A DNA stretch of 64,000 nucleotides from Multivorans sp965116445 (lineage in GTDB: Bacteria > Acidobacteriota > Thermoanaerobaculia > Multivoradales > Multivoraceae), in contig OZ220688.1 in NCBI GenBank assembly GCA_965116445.1, forward strand, positions 3,162,001-3,226,000. Direction: 5' to 3'. Shown here piece after piece: positions 26,463-36,204 of this stretch. Position numbers and translations under genes: made by a program. Numbering within the stretch: position 1 is the stretch's first letter; each line of letters starts with the position of its first letter. The notes under the pieces are model-generated. The model did not search any database, was not told the DNA's origin, and was given only the letters and a program-made list of their open reading frames with translations.

Positions 26463-28301
26463 TTGCAGCATCGCGCCTATCCAGGAATCCGCGGGGCAGT
26501 GACGGTCGCTTGCGCGCTCGCACTCGCGACGGCAGCCTTCGGTGCACCGGTCGACTCGGCCGGTCACGCCTGGATCGGCGACCTGGAGCCTCTCGCCGAA
26601 GCGAACTTCGGCTACGAACAGGCGGCGCACCTGCTGGAACGCGCCGGCTTCGGCGGCACGCCGGCTGAGATCGAGGAACTCGTTTCCCTGGGCCTCCACG
26701 GCGCGGTCTCGCGGCTCGTGGACTATGAGCAGGTAGACGACTCGGATCTTCTTCCGTTCGACGAGTCCGGGATCTGGGACACCGGGATGGACCCGTTTCC
26801 GCCCAGCCGCGCCGCGGCGGTGAGGAGGGGGCGCCGGAACGGCCATGCCCTGGGCGTCGATGTGCTGCCGGAAGGTTCCTCGCGCCCGCTACAGCCGGTG
26901 GTCGACAAGTTCTTCTACGGCCTGCGCAGCAACGTCCTGGAGACGCGGCGGCTGGCGCTCTGGTGGGGCGACCGGATGGTGGTGACGCCGCGGCCGCTCG
27001 AAGAGAAGATGACCCTCTTCTGGCACGACCACTTCGCCACGTCGGAGGTCAAGGTCCGCGACGTGCGGAAGATGCACCGGCAGAACCGGACCCTGCGCGC
27101 GCACGCCACGGCCGACTTCAAGAGCCTGGTGCTCGCAGTGATGCGCGATCCGGCGATGCTGGTCTACCTGGACAACCGGGAGAACGTGAAGGACCACCCG
27201 AACGAGAACTTCGGCCGCGAGTTGCTCGAACTGTTCACGATGGGGGTCGGCAACTACACGGAGCAGGACATCCGGGAGGCGTCGCGGGCGTTCACCGGCT
27301 GGACCAACGAGGTGCTCGACTTCCAGTTCGACGCGGAGCTCCACGACGACGGCCCGAAGACCTTCCTGGGGCGCGAGGGGAACCTGGGCGGGGCGGAGGT
27401 GCTCGACATCATTCTCGAGCAGCCGGCGACCGGAGAGTTCATCGCCGGCAAGGTGTACCGCTACCTCGTTCGCGAGGACCTGGAGCCCGCGCTCCAGGCG
27501 GAACTGGGTCGCTACCTGCGCGGGTCCGGGTACGAGCTGAAGGCGTTGTTGGGAAAGATCCTCTCGTCGCGCGACTTCTACAGCCCGCCATCGGTCGCCA
27601 CGCAGATCAAGAGTCCGGTCCAGCTCGTCGTCTCGACCTACCGCAAGCTCGGCGTCGGGAAGGCGCCCACGGTGCCTGACATGAACAGTCTGACCGGCCG
27701 CCTGGGACAGCAACTGCTCTACCCGCCGAACGTCGCCGGCTGGGCGGGCGGCCGGACCTGGATCACGCCGGCGACGCTGCTGGAGCGCGGCAACGCGATG
27801 CGTTCGGTGCTCTTCCCTCCCAGTCCCGAAGAGTTCGGCCACCCGGACCGGCGTCTTCCGGGAATCTACCGGCAGGTCGAGGAGCGGCTGGCGCAGGGCA
27901 TGACGATCACCGCGGCGACGAAGCAGGGAGATGCGGCGTCGAACGCGATGGCCGATGCCGACGAGGAGTACAACACGCGCTACGGCGGCTACCGCGGCTA
28001 CGCGATGGCGTACGAGCGGGTCAAGCTGATTCCCCGGCATGTCCTGGACGTCGACCTGCGCACGATCGTGCTGGCGGCCGGAGCGACCGACGCCAAGGGC
28101 GCGGTCGATCATCTGCTGCGCCGGTTCCTGCGCGTGCCGTTGACCGACGCCGGCCGCGGCGCGCTGGTGGACTACCTTGCCGCGGAACTCGATTCGGTCG
28201 CGCTGGACGAAGATGCCGAGGGAGCGCCGGAGAAGGTGGAGGAGGCGCTGCGCTCAGCGCTCTACCTCATCTTCAGTTCGCCGGAGTACCAGTTGGGCTA
28301 G
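26463..28301 (+). CDS. DUF1800 domain-containing exported protein
   Basis: A protein of about 612 residues with a signal peptide (ALALATAAFGAP) and the DUF1800 pattern: AAHLLERAGFGGTPAEIEEL, then MTLFWHDHFATSEVKV, NPNENFGRELLELFTMGVG-like sequence and AFTGWTN. Function unproven; the family almost always lies next to a DUF1501 gene, as here. The open frame extends to 26256, but that part is the tail remnant of the nuclease family. TTG 26463, preceded by AGGGAGGGGG, is the best start. GTG 26499 is an alternative. Confidence 0.85.
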   Translation: MQHRAYPGIRGAVTVACALALATAAFGAPVDSAGHAWIGDLEPLAEANFGYEQAAHLLERAGFGGTPAEIEELVSLGLHGAVSRLVDYEQVDDSDLLPFDESGIWDTGMDPFPPSRAAAVRRGRRNGHALGVDVLPEGSSRPLQPVVDKFFYGLRSNVLETRRLALWWGDRMVVTPRPLEEKMTLFWHDHFATSEVKVRDVRKMHRQNRTLRAHATADFKSLVLAVMRDPAMLVYLDNRENVKDHPNENFGRELLELFTMGVGNYTEQDIREASRAFTGWTNEVLDFQFDAELHDDGPKTFLGREGNLGGAEVLDIILEQPATGEFIAGKVYRYLVREDLEPALQAELGRYLRGSGYELKALLGKILSSRDFYSPPSVATQIKSPVQLVVSTYRKLGVGKAPTVPDMNSLTGRLGQQLLYPPNVAGWAGGRTWITPATLLERGNAMRSVLFPPSPEEFGHPDRRLPGIYRQVEERLAQGMTITAATKQGDAASNAMADADEEYNTRYGGYRGYAMAYERVKLIPRHVLDVDLRTIVLAAGATDAKGAVDHLLRRFLRVPLTDAGRGALVDYLAAELDSVALDEDAEGAPEKVEEALRSALYLIFSSPEYQLG

Positions 28302-28333
28302 AGCCGCCCGAGACTTAGGGAGAAGGAGCCGAT

Positions 28334-29590
28334 ATGCCTGAACGACTACCCTGCGGCTGCTCGCGGCGCGACTTCATGCGCCGCGGCCTGTACGGCATCG
28401 GCGTAGCAGCCGGCCTGCCGGCGATGCTCGGCCGGACTTCCGCGGCGCTCGCGCTCGAAGAACTGCAAACCGGTGCTTCGGATGCATCGCGGCGTGTCCT
28501 CGTCGTGGTCGAACTTTCCGGCGGAAACGACGGTCTGAACACGGTCGTCCCGTTCCGCAACGACGAGTACTACCGGGTGCGGCCCAACCTGGGCATTCGC
28601 CCGCGGCAGGTGCTCGGGCTCACGGACGAGGCGGGGTTTCATCCCTCGCTCGTCGGCATGGAGCGGTTGTACAAAGAGGGGCAGATGGCCGTCGTCGAAG
28701 GCTGCGGTTACCCGAACCCGAGCCTCTCCCACTTTTCGTCGATGGGCTTCTGGCACACCGGCGTGCCGAACGGCGGCGAGGCTCTCGGCTGGCTCGGCCG
28801 CCTCGCCGATGACCACGGTCCCGACGGCACGCCGAACTACATCGTCAACGTGGCCAACTCGCAGTCCCTGGCTGTGCGAGCGGCCCAGCACTCGCCCCTT
28901 GTGTTCGACGATCCGGGCCGCCTTCGCCGTCAGGGGACGCCGCGGCAGAAGCACGCGCTCGAGCAGCTCGGAACGGAGGCGGCGAGCGGCAACGACGCCC
29001 TCGACTTCCTGCGCGGCACGGCCTCGAACGCCGCCTCCAGCGCGGCGCTGGTGCGCGACGCCTGGTCGGGCTACCGCACGCCGGTGGACTACGGCATCGG
29101 CGGCCTCGGCGCCGACCTGCGCAAGGTCGCGGCGCTGATCCAGGCCGAGCTGCCCACGCGCATCTACTACGTCAGCTTCCGCGGCAACTCGTTCGACACC
29201 CACGTCCACCAGGCGGACACGCACGCCCGCCTGCTGATGTACATGTCCGACGCCGTCGCGGGCTTCATTCGCGATGTCGAGCGGATCGGCCGCGCCGACG
29301 ACGTGGCTGTGCTCATGTTCACCGAGTTCGGCCGCCGGGTCGAGGAGAACGGCAGCCTCGGCACGGACCACGGCACCGCCGGCCCGATGTTCGTCGCCGG
29401 CAAGGGCGTCGCCGGAGGCTTCTACGGCGACACGCCTGATCTGGTCGACCTCGACGACGGCAACCTGAAGATGACGACCGACTTCCGGCGCGTCTACGCA
29501 TCGATGATCGAGGGCTGGATGGGCATGGACGATGCCTCGGCCATCCTCAAGGGAGACTTCCCGGCGCTGCCGGTGTTCGACGTGACGTAG
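28334..29590 (+). CDS. DUF1501 domain-containing Tat-exported protein
   Basis: A 418-residue protein with a twin-arginine signal (SRRDFMRRGLYGIGVAAGLPA), the usual export route for this sulfatase-like fold. Conserved stretches are VVVELSGGNDGLNTVVPF, YPNPSLSHFSSMGFWHTG and SFRGNSFDTHVHQADTHARL, with MFTEFGRRVEENGSLGTDHGT near the C-terminus. It follows the DUF1800 gene by 32 bases, behind AGGGAGAAGGAG. The pair probably acts together in the periplasm; substrate unknown. Confidence 0.9.
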   Translation: MPERLPCGCSRRDFMRRGLYGIGVAAGLPAMLGRTSAALALEELQTGASDASRRVLVVVELSGGNDGLNTVVPFRNDEYYRVRPNLGIRPRQVLGLTDEAGFHPSLVGMERLYKEGQMAVVEGCGYPNPSLSHFSSMGFWHTGVPNGGEALGWLGRLADDHGPDGTPNYIVNVANSQSLAVRAAQHSPLVFDDPGRLRRQGTPRQKHALEQLGTEAASGNDALDFLRGTASNAASSAALVRDAWSGYRTPVDYGIGGLGADLRKVAALIQAELPTRIYYVSFRGNSFDTHVHQADTHARLLMYMSDAVAGFIRDVERIGRADDVAVLMFTEFGRRVEENGSLGTDHGTAGPMFVAGKGVAGGFYGDTPDLVDLDDGNLKMTTDFRRVYASMIEGWMGMDDASAILKGDFPALPVFDVT

Positions 29591-29727
29591 ATCCGCGCCG
29601 GTTCTCCCGCTCTCCGAGGCAGGGCATCCGTGACGGTTCCTGGCGCCCTGCAAGGTGGTCAAAGGCCCACATCGGCCGGGACGTCGGGGGCTGCGCGCCG
29701 ACCGGTGCCCGACCTTCCCGGTCCGCC

Positions 29728-29733
29728 TATAAT
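29728..29733 (+). promoter_or_regulatory. consensus TATAAT -10 of the defence operon
   Basis: A perfect TATAAT ends 6 bases before the ATG of the nucleotidyltransferase gene, in a GC-rich stretch. The expected transcription start would fall on or next to the ATG, so the message should be leaderless. No good -35 box is seen 16-18 bases upstream. Confidence 0.5.
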
Positions 29734-29739
29734 GGCGCG

Positions 29740-30237
29740 ATGGACGCCGTGTACGACCGCCTGCTTGGCGAGGTCACGGCCGCGTGCCGCCGCTTCTACG
29801 CCGAGCGCTTGCTCTCTCTCGCCGTCTTCGGATCGGTCGGCCGGGGCACGCCGCGGTCCGATTCGGATATCGACCTGTTGCTCGTTGCAGCCGACCTGCC
29901 GGACGGGCCGGTGGCTCGCAACGAGGAGTTCCGAGCTGTCAGGAAGGCCCTGGCCCCGAGCCTCGAGGCGCTCGGGGCCAGGGGATTGCACCCGGAACTG
30001 TCGCCAATCATCAAGACCCGCGCCGAGCTTGACCGGGGCACGCCGCTCCTGCTCGACATGACGGAAGACGCTCTCATCCTGCACGATCCGCAAGGGCTGC
30101 TCGCGGCCGCGCTCGACCGGCTTCGTCGGCGGCTCCGCGAACTGGGCTCGCGGCGCATCTGGCGGGGTCGCCGCTGGTACTGGGATCTCAAGCCGGACTA
30201 CCGGCCGGGCGAGATCTTCGAGCTGTTCGGACCGTGA
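29740..30237 (+). CDS. MNT-type nucleotidyltransferase (antitoxin-like)
   Basis: A 165-residue minimal nucleotidyltransferase. The catalytic signature is FGSVGRGTPRSDSDIDLLLV (about residues 30-49), with the two Asp residues of the metal site. A further segment, YWDLKPDYRPGE near the C-terminus, is common in this group. In MNT-HEPN modules such enzymes can AMPylate the partner HEPN toxin. It is the first gene of a seven-gene series; its stop overlaps the HEPN start (GTGA). Confidence 0.87.
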   Translation: MDAVYDRLLGEVTAACRRFYAERLLSLAVFGSVGRGTPRSDSDIDLLLVAADLPDGPVARNEEFRAVRKALAPSLEALGARGLHPELSPIIKTRAELDRGTPLLLDMTEDALILHDPQGLLAAALDRLRRRLRELGSRRIWRGRRWYWDLKPDYRPGEIFELFGP

Positions 30238-30653
30238 CGAACGGCTCGCTCGCCGCCAGCTACCTGGCCAAGGCGACGCTGCGCCTCGACATCCTGCCCG
30301 TGCTCTTCGAGCGAGCGGGTTACTCGGACGTGGTTCGCGAGGCGCAGGAGATCGTCGAACTCGCGCTCAAGGGTATGTTGCGTCAGGCGGGCATCGAGGC
30401 GCCGCACTGGCACGACGTCGGCGGCGTGCTGCGCGAGCACGCGGGTCGGTTTCCAGCGGTGACGCGGGCCACGATCGACAGTCTCGCCGAACTCTCCAAA
30501 TGGCTGCGCGAAAACCGGGAACTCGCCTTCTACGGCGACGACGACTTCATTCCGACCGAGCGCTACACCAGCGAGGACGCGAGGCGCGCCATCGACGGCG
30601 CCCGGCTGGCGGTGTCTGTCGCCGTTACGGTGATTGGTTCGGGTAGAGAGTGA
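30234..30653 (+). CDS. HEPN domain protein
   Basis: A 139-residue all-helical protein with the HEPN pattern: SYLAKATLRLDILPVLFERAG, then AQEIVELALKGMLRQAGIEAP and the conserved HDVGGVLREH. I do not see a clean RxxxxH ribonuclease motif, so it may be a binding or regulatory HEPN rather than an active RNase. It begins with GTG inside the MNT stop. Its own stop overlaps an in-frame GTG of the hsdR frame, tying it to the restriction genes that follow. Confidence 0.82.
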   Translation: MTNGSLAASYLAKATLRLDILPVLFERAGYSDVVREAQEIVELALKGMLRQAGIEAPHWHDVGGVLREHAGRFPAVTRATIDSLAELSKWLRENRELAFYGDDDFIPTERYTSEDARRAIDGARLAVSVAVTVIGSGRE

Positions 30654-30688
30654 CGGGCGCGGACGCTACGGGAGGTCGGCCAGGCCAG

Positions 30689-33043
30689 ATGAACAAGCGC
30701 GATATGTCGGAGCACGACATCCGCACGAAGTTCATCACGCCCGCCCTGCGCCGGGCCGGATGGAACGAGATGTCGCAGCTCCGAGAAGAGGTGAGCTTCA
30801 CCGATGGCCGCATCACCGTGCGAGGGAAGCTCGTCTCGCGGGGCAAGCGGAAGCGCGCCGACTACATCCTCGACTTCAAGCCGAACATCCCGGTCGCAGT
30901 GATCGAAGCGAAGGACAACAAGCACAGCATGGGCGACGGCATGCAGCAGGCGCTGGACTACGCCGAGACTCTGAACATCCCCTTCGCGTTCTCGTCGAAC
31001 GGTGACGGCTTCGTGTTTCACGACCGCACCGGAGCCGGTACGCTTCGCGAGACGAACCTGCCTCTCGACGCGTTCCCATCGCCGGCGGACCTGTGGACGC
31101 GCTACCGGGCCTGGAAGGGCCTCACGCCGGAAGCCGAAGAGATCGTCCTGCAGGACTACTTCGAGGACGGCGGCGGCAAGACGCCACGTTACTACCAGGT
31201 TAACGCGGTCAACGCGGCGGTCGAAGCCATCGCCAAGGGACAGGACCGCGTCCTGCTCGTCATGGCAACAGGCACGGGCAAGACGTACACCGCCTTCCAG
31301 ATCATCTGGCGGCTGTGGAGGGCGCGGTTCAAGAAGCGCATTCTGTTCCTTGCCGATCGCAACGTGCTCATCGACCAGACGATCGCGAACGACTTCCGGC
31401 CGTTTGGTGGAGCGATGACCAAGCTGTCCCGAAGCATCGATACCTCCTTCGAGGTCTACCTCGGGCTCTACCAGGCGATCACGGGACCCGGGGAGCGCGA
31501 CAAGGCCTACCGGAACCTCTCTCCGGGTTTCTTCGACCTGATCGTGATCGACGAATGCCATCGGGGCAGTGCTGCCGAGGATTCGGCGTGGCGCGAGATC
31601 CTCGAGTACTTCTCCTCGGCGACGCAGATTGGCCTGACCGCCACGCCGAAGGAGACGAAGTACATCTCGAACATCGAGTACTTCGGCGATCCCGTGTACT
31701 CCTACTCTCTGAGACAGGGCATCTACGACGGCTTCCTCGCGCCCTACAAGGTCGTCAAGGTCCACATCGACCGGGACGTCGAGGGCTACCGTCCCGAAAA
31801 GGGCCAGCTCGACCGCGACGGAGAGGAGGTTGAGGACCGCGTCTACAACGTCAGGGACTTCGACCGCACACTCGTCCTGGACGGGCGGACGAAACTGGTC
31901 GCGGAGAAGGTCACGGCGTTCCTGAAGGAGAGCGGCGATCGCCTTCAGAAGGCGATCGTCTTTTGCGTCGATCAGGAGCACGCCGCCCGGATGCGTCAGG
32001 CGCTTGTGAACGAGAACGCCGATCTCGTCGAGCGCAACCCGCGGTATGTCATGCGGATCACGGGAGCGGACGAGGCCGGGAAGGCCGAACTGGGGAACTT
32101 CATCGACCCGGAATCGACTCACCCGGTGCTGGTCACCACGTCGCGCCTGCTGTCCACCGGCGTCGATGTCCAGACCTGCCGGGTCATCGTGCTCGACCGG
32201 GCAGTCGGATCGATGACCGAGTTCAAGCAGATCGTTGGTCGTGGCACCCGAGTGCACGAGGACACCGGGAAGCGCTACTTCACGCTCATCGACTTTCGGA
32301 ACGCAAGCGGCCACTTCGCGGACCCGGACTTCGACGGCGAGCCTGTGCAGATCTACGAGCCAGGGGAAGGGGATCCGATGCTTCCTCCCGAGACGCAGGA
32401 CGCCGAAGACCTCGGTGAAGAGGAAATGGCCGCGATCAGGGGCGGCAACGGCCTGCCGTCCACGGAGACGGATCCCCTGAAGAAGATCTTTGTCGATGGA
32501 ATCGACGCGACCATCGTCGCCGAGCGCGTCGAGTACCTCGACGAGCACGGCAAGCTGATCACCGAGTCGCTGCGCGATTTCACGAGAAAGGCCCTGCGTA
32601 CCCGGTTCGCGTGCCTGGACGACTTCCTGAAGCGCTGGAATGCCGCCGAGCGGAAGCAGGCGATCCTCGACGAGATGGCGGCCGAGGGCTTGCCGATGGC
32701 CGTGATTGGCGGTGAAGTGGACAAGAACCTCGACCCCTTCGATCTGGTCTGTCACATCGCCTTCGACGCCAAGCCGCTGACCCGACGGGAGCGGGCCGAG
32801 AACGTCAAGAAGCGGGACGTGTTCACGAAGTACGGAAGACAGGCCCGTGCCGTGCTCGACGCGCTGCTCGACAAGTATGCCGACGAGGGCGTCATCAGTC
32901 TCGACGATGCCAACGTGCTCAGGATCCCGCCGCTCGACCGTCTCGGCACTCCGGTCGAGCTGGTCGGAGCCTTCGGCGGAAAGCCCGGCTTCGAGCGTGC
33001 CGTGCGCGATCTTCAATCGGCGCTCTACCAGGAGGTCGCCTGA
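30689..33043 (+). CDS. hsdR: type I restriction enzyme R subunit (EcoEI-like)
   Basis: A 784-residue HsdR. The N-terminal nuclease part contains DYILDFKPNIPVAVIEAKDNK (PD-(D/E)xK residues near 58-75). The helicase motor follows, with Walker A ATGTGKT (about 193-199), DECH box (288-291), TATPKE and the motif VI region QIVGRGTRVHED. The C-terminal part is the HsdM/S-binding region. It translocates DNA with ATP and cleaves when blocked. I start at ATG 30689, the usual beginning of the family (MNKRD). A GTG at 30650 overlaps the HEPN stop and could also serve, since other junctions here use GTGA. Confidence 0.93.
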   Translation: MNKRDMSEHDIRTKFITPALRRAGWNEMSQLREEVSFTDGRITVRGKLVSRGKRKRADYILDFKPNIPVAVIEAKDNKHSMGDGMQQALDYAETLNIPFAFSSNGDGFVFHDRTGAGTLRETNLPLDAFPSPADLWTRYRAWKGLTPEAEEIVLQDYFEDGGGKTPRYYQVNAVNAAVEAIAKGQDRVLLVMATGTGKTYTAFQIIWRLWRARFKKRILFLADRNVLIDQTIANDFRPFGGAMTKLSRSIDTSFEVYLGLYQAITGPGERDKAYRNLSPGFFDLIVIDECHRGSAAEDSAWREILEYFSSATQIGLTATPKETKYISNIEYFGDPVYSYSLRQGIYDGFLAPYKVVKVHIDRDVEGYRPEKGQLDRDGEEVEDRVYNVRDFDRTLVLDGRTKLVAEKVTAFLKESGDRLQKAIVFCVDQEHAARMRQALVNENADLVERNPRYVMRITGADEAGKAELGNFIDPESTHPVLVTTSRLLSTGVDVQTCRVIVLDRAVGSMTEFKQIVGRGTRVHEDTGKRYFTLIDFRNASGHFADPDFDGEPVQIYEPGEGDPMLPPETQDAEDLGEEEMAAIRGGNGLPSTETDPLKKIFVDGIDATIVAERVEYLDEHGKLITESLRDFTRKALRTRFACLDDFLKRWNAAERKQAILDEMAAEGLPMAVIGGEVDKNLDPFDLVCHIAFDAKPLTRRERAENVKKRDVFTKYGRQARAVLDALLDKYADEGVISLDDANVLRIPPLDRLGTPVELVGAFGGKPGFERAVRDLQSALYQEVA

Positions 33044-33046
33044 GGA

Positions 33047-34498
33047 ATGTCCGTCAGCACGCTGGTCAAGTCCATTCAGAACATCATGCGCAAGGACGCG
33101 GGCGTCGATGGCGACGCGCAGCGGATCAGCCAACTGTGCTGGATGTTCTTCCTCAAGATCATCGACGATCAGGACCAGGAACTCGAACTCTTTGACGAAG
33201 GCTACCGCTCGCCCATTCCCGCAGACCTGCGATGGCGGACCTGGGCCGCCGACGCGGAAGGCATCACCGGCGAGGCGCTGCTCGACTTTGTTAACGGCAC
33301 CCTCTTTCCGCAGCTCAAGGACCTGCCGCGCCGGTCCGGCCCCCGGGCGAACGTCGTCCGCGCCGTGTTTGAGGATGCGTACAACTACATGAAGTCCGGG
33401 CACCTGATGCGGCAGGTGGTCAACAAGATCAACGGCATCGACTTCAACAACCTGGCCGCCCGTCAGCACTTCGGCGACATCTACGAGCAGATCCTGAACG
33501 GCCTGCAATCGGCCGGTAACGCGGGCGAGTACTACACGCCGCGGGGTGTGACCACCTTCATGGCCCGGATGATCGATCCGAAACCGGGCGAGACCCTGCT
33601 TGACCCCGCGTGCGGCACCGGCGGGTTCCTCACCTGCGCCATGGAACACATGCGCGAGCGGTATGTGAAGCGGCCGGAGGACGAGGCGAGCATGCAGGTC
33701 TCGCTTCGCGCGGTGGAGAAGAAGCCGCTTCCCCACATGCTCGCGGTGACGAACATGCTCCTGCATGGCATAGAGGACCCATCCTTCCTGCGGCACGACA
33801 ACACGCTGGCGCGGCCCTACATCTCCTGGGGCCGCGCCGAGCGGGTGGACATCGTGCTGACCAATCCGCCGTTCGGCGGCGAGGAGGAGGATGGCATCGA
33901 GTCGAACTTTCCGCAGCACTTCCGGACGCACGAGACGGCCGACCTGTTCCTGGCCTTGATTGTCAGGTTGCTGAAGCCCGGAGGCCGTGCTGCTGTCGTC
34001 CTGCCGGATGGGTTCCTGTTTGGAGAAGACGTCAAGACCCGGCTCAAGGAGCACCTGCTGGAGGAGTGCAACCTTCACACGATCGTGCGCCTCCCGAACT
34101 CGGTGTTCAAGCCCTACGCGTCGGTCCGCACGAACCTGCTGTTCTTCGAGAAGGGCGGACCAACGACGGTTGTCTGGTTCTGGGAGCACCTGGTGCCGGA
34201 AGGCCAGAAGCACTACTCGAAGACCCGGCCGGTTCGCGTGGAACATCTCAACGCTTGCGCTGAATGGTGGGGCGGCACGGAGCGCACCGGCCGGGAAGAG
34301 GGTGGCCGTGCCTGGAAGGTGAGTGCCGACGAAATCGAGGCACGGGGCTACAATCTCGACTTCAAGAACCCCTTCGCCGAGGAAGAGGATCTTGGCGACC
34401 CCGAGGTGCTTCTAGGGGAACTGACGAGCGCCGAGGCCGAGGTGGTAGCTGTTCGGGATCAGTTGAAGCGTGTCCTGGTGGAGGCGCTCCTGCGGTGA
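33047..34498 (+). CDS. hsdM: type I DNA methyltransferase M subunit
   Basis: A 483-residue N6-adenine methyltransferase. An N-terminal helical domain (WMFFLKIIDDQDQ; GDIYEQILNGLQSAGNAGEYYTPR) precedes the catalytic domain with SAM motif LLDPACGTGGFLTCA (about 185-199) and NPPFGG (273-278). It would modify adenine in the site chosen by HsdS and form M2S1 and R2M2S1 complexes. It follows hsdR by 3 bases and overlaps hsdS by 4 (GTGA). Confidence 0.94.
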   Translation: MSVSTLVKSIQNIMRKDAGVDGDAQRISQLCWMFFLKIIDDQDQELELFDEGYRSPIPADLRWRTWAADAEGITGEALLDFVNGTLFPQLKDLPRRSGPRANVVRAVFEDAYNYMKSGHLMRQVVNKINGIDFNNLAARQHFGDIYEQILNGLQSAGNAGEYYTPRGVTTFMARMIDPKPGETLLDPACGTGGFLTCAMEHMRERYVKRPEDEASMQVSLRAVEKKPLPHMLAVTNMLLHGIEDPSFLRHDNTLARPYISWGRAERVDIVLTNPPFGGEEEDGIESNFPQHFRTHETADLFLALIVRLLKPGGRAAVVLPDGFLFGEDVKTRLKEHLLEECNLHTIVRLPNSVFKPYASVRTNLLFFEKGGPTTVVWFWEHLVPEGQKHYSKTRPVRVEHLNACAEWWGGTERTGREEGGRAWKVSADEIEARGYNLDFKNPFAEEEDLGDPEVLLGELTSAEAEVVAVRDQLKRVLVEALLR

Positions 34499-36204
34499 GG
34501 TCGAACCGCTTGCTCGCCCTCTACGACCGTGTGGCGGACGCGCCAGACGCTTTAGGCCGCTTACGCCGGTTCGTGCTGGACCTCGCCGTACGCGGAACGC
34601 TCGTGGAGCAGGATCCGGCGGATGAGCCGGCGTCGAAGCTGCTGACGCGGATGGCGGCCGAGAAGGCGCGAATGGTGAAGGCGGGGGAGATTCGGAAGCC
34701 CCGTAGCTTCGCGAACGGCATGGCCCTGGAAGCGGCCTTCGAGATTCCGGCAACTTGGTGCTGGTGTCGCCTAGATGCCATTGGAGCAATCGTCGGTGGC
34801 GGCACACCGCCTGCTAGCGATTCCCGGAACTTCGCGGCTCCGGGGGACGGCGTTGCGTGGTTGACGCCGAAGGATCTCGGCGGTTGCCGAAGCCGGTACG
34901 TTGGCCACGGCAGCCGGGATCTGTCGCCAAGAGGCCTTGACAGCTCGTCGGCCACCCTTATGCCTGTGGGAACCGTTGTCTTCAGTAGCCGTGCCCCGAT
35001 CGGATACGTGGCCATCGCCGCGAACCCGGTGGCCACGAACCAGGGATTCAAGTCCGTTGTCCCGTATGAGTCTGGTTGCTCCAGGTACATAGCTCTGGCG
35101 CTCCGCTCCCTGGCCTCCGAGATCGAGGCGGGCGCGTCGGGAACGACGTTCAAGGAGGTGTCAGGACGGAGCATGGCAGGCACGCCTTTCCCCTTGCCGC
35201 CCCTCGCCGAGCAGCACCGCATTGTGGCCAAGGTCGATCAACTCATGGCGCTCTGCGATCGGTTGGAGAAGGCCCGCGCCGCCCGTGAGGACGCCCGTAG
35301 CCGATTGACCAGGGCCAGTCTGACTCGCTTGACCGCCCCCGAGACTGTCAGCACGACTTCGAGAGCGTTTCGCTCTCAGGTCCGCTTCGCAGTCGATTCC
35401 CTGCCCGCGCTGACCGCGCGGGCGGATCAGTTCAAGCACCTGCGAGAGACGATCCTCAGCCTCGCCGTGCGTGGGAAGCTGGTGGAGCAGGACCCGGCGG
35501 ATGAGCCGGTGTTTCGCTCGGACGGTAGGACTCAACCGGAACTCCCGTTTCGGGTGCCGCGAAACTGGCGATGGTCGCGTCTTTGCGCACTTGGTGATCT
35601 CAAGGGCGGCGGTACTCCCTCCAAGGCTCGTGCGGACTTCTGGGGCGGTTGCATACCTTGGGTTTCTCCCAAGGATATGAAGCGCGACTACATTGCCGGA
35701 GCCCAGACGCGGATTACGGAAGCGGCGGTGGGCGGGTCGGCAGCGAACGTCATCGAACCCGACAGCGTCCTCTTCGTGGTTCGCGGCATGATCCTCGCGC
35801 ACAGCTTCCCGGTGGCCGTGTCTCGGGTCCCGCTGACCATCAACCAGGACATGAAGGCCATCACGCTGAAGTCGCCGGAGACCGCTGAGTATCTGCTTCG
35901 GGCGCTGAAAGCCCTGAAGCCTGAGATGCTGGCGCGAGTACAGCGTTCGACTCATGGAACGTGCCGAATCGCGGGCGCGGACTACCGGGACTTTATGGTG
36001 CCCCTTCCGCCGCTCGCCGAGCAGCAGCGGATCGTGGCCAAGGTCGATCAACTCATGGCGCTCTGCGACCGGTTGGAGGCAGGACTTGGTGTCGCGGAGA
36101 CAAGCCGAGGTCGGCTGCTCGAAGCCCTGCTCCATGAGTCACTGGTCTCTCAACAGAACGTGAGGAGCAGGGATGCTCCTGGAGTTGCGAGGGCCGGGAC
36201 ATGA
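34495..36204 (+). CDS. hsdS: type I specificity subunit S
   Basis: A 569-residue HsdS with two target-recognition domains and two conserved repeat regions. Each half has a LRxFVLDLAVRGTLVEQDP/ETILSLAVRGKLVEQDP helix, a TRD, and LPPLAEQxRIVAKVDQLMALCDRLE. The conserved regions are nearly identical in DNA. The two TRDs define the two parts of a bipartite target. The GTG start overlaps the hsdM stop, and the stop overlaps the next gene (ATGA). The open frame upstream of 34495 is only hsdM in another phase. Confidence 0.92.
   Translation: MRSNRLLALYDRVADAPDALGRLRRFVLDLAVRGTLVEQDPADEPASKLLTRMAAEKARMVKAGEIRKPRSFANGMALEAAFEIPATWCWCRLDAIGAIVGGGTPPASDSRNFAAPGDGVAWLTPKDLGGCRSRYVGHGSRDLSPRGLDSSSATLMPVGTVVFSSRAPIGYVAIAANPVATNQGFKSVVPYESGCSRYIALALRSLASEIEAGASGTTFKEVSGRSMAGTPFPLPPLAEQHRIVAKVDQLMALCDRLEKARAAREDARSRLTRASLTRLTAPETVSTTSRAFRSQVRFAVDSLPALTARADQFKHLRETILSLAVRGKLVEQDPADEPVFRSDGRTQPELPFRVPRNWRWSRLCALGDLKGGGTPSKARADFWGGCIPWVSPKDMKRDYIAGAQTRITEAAVGGSAANVIEPDSVLFVVRGMILAHSFPVAVSRVPLTINQDMKAITLKSPETAEYLLRALKALKPEMLARVQRSTHGTCRIAGADYRDFMVPLPPLAEQQRIVAKVDQLMALCDRLEAGLGVAETSRGRLLEALLHESLVSQQNVRSRDAPGVARAGT
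35224..36078 (+). repeat. direct repeats inside hsdS
   Basis: The stretch beginning GTGGCCAAGGTCGATCAACT occurs at 35224-35268 and again at 36034-36078 with one difference in about 45 bases, 810 bases apart. A second near-identical pair lies at about 34603-34629 and 35483-35509. They encode the conserved helices of the two halves. Recombination between them could exchange or delete a recognition domain. Confidence 0.8.

Noticed and set aside
30563..34246. A 1227-codon open frame on the minus strand
   Set aside because: It is antisense to hsdR and hsdM, whose motifs are unambiguous; no motif of its own was found.
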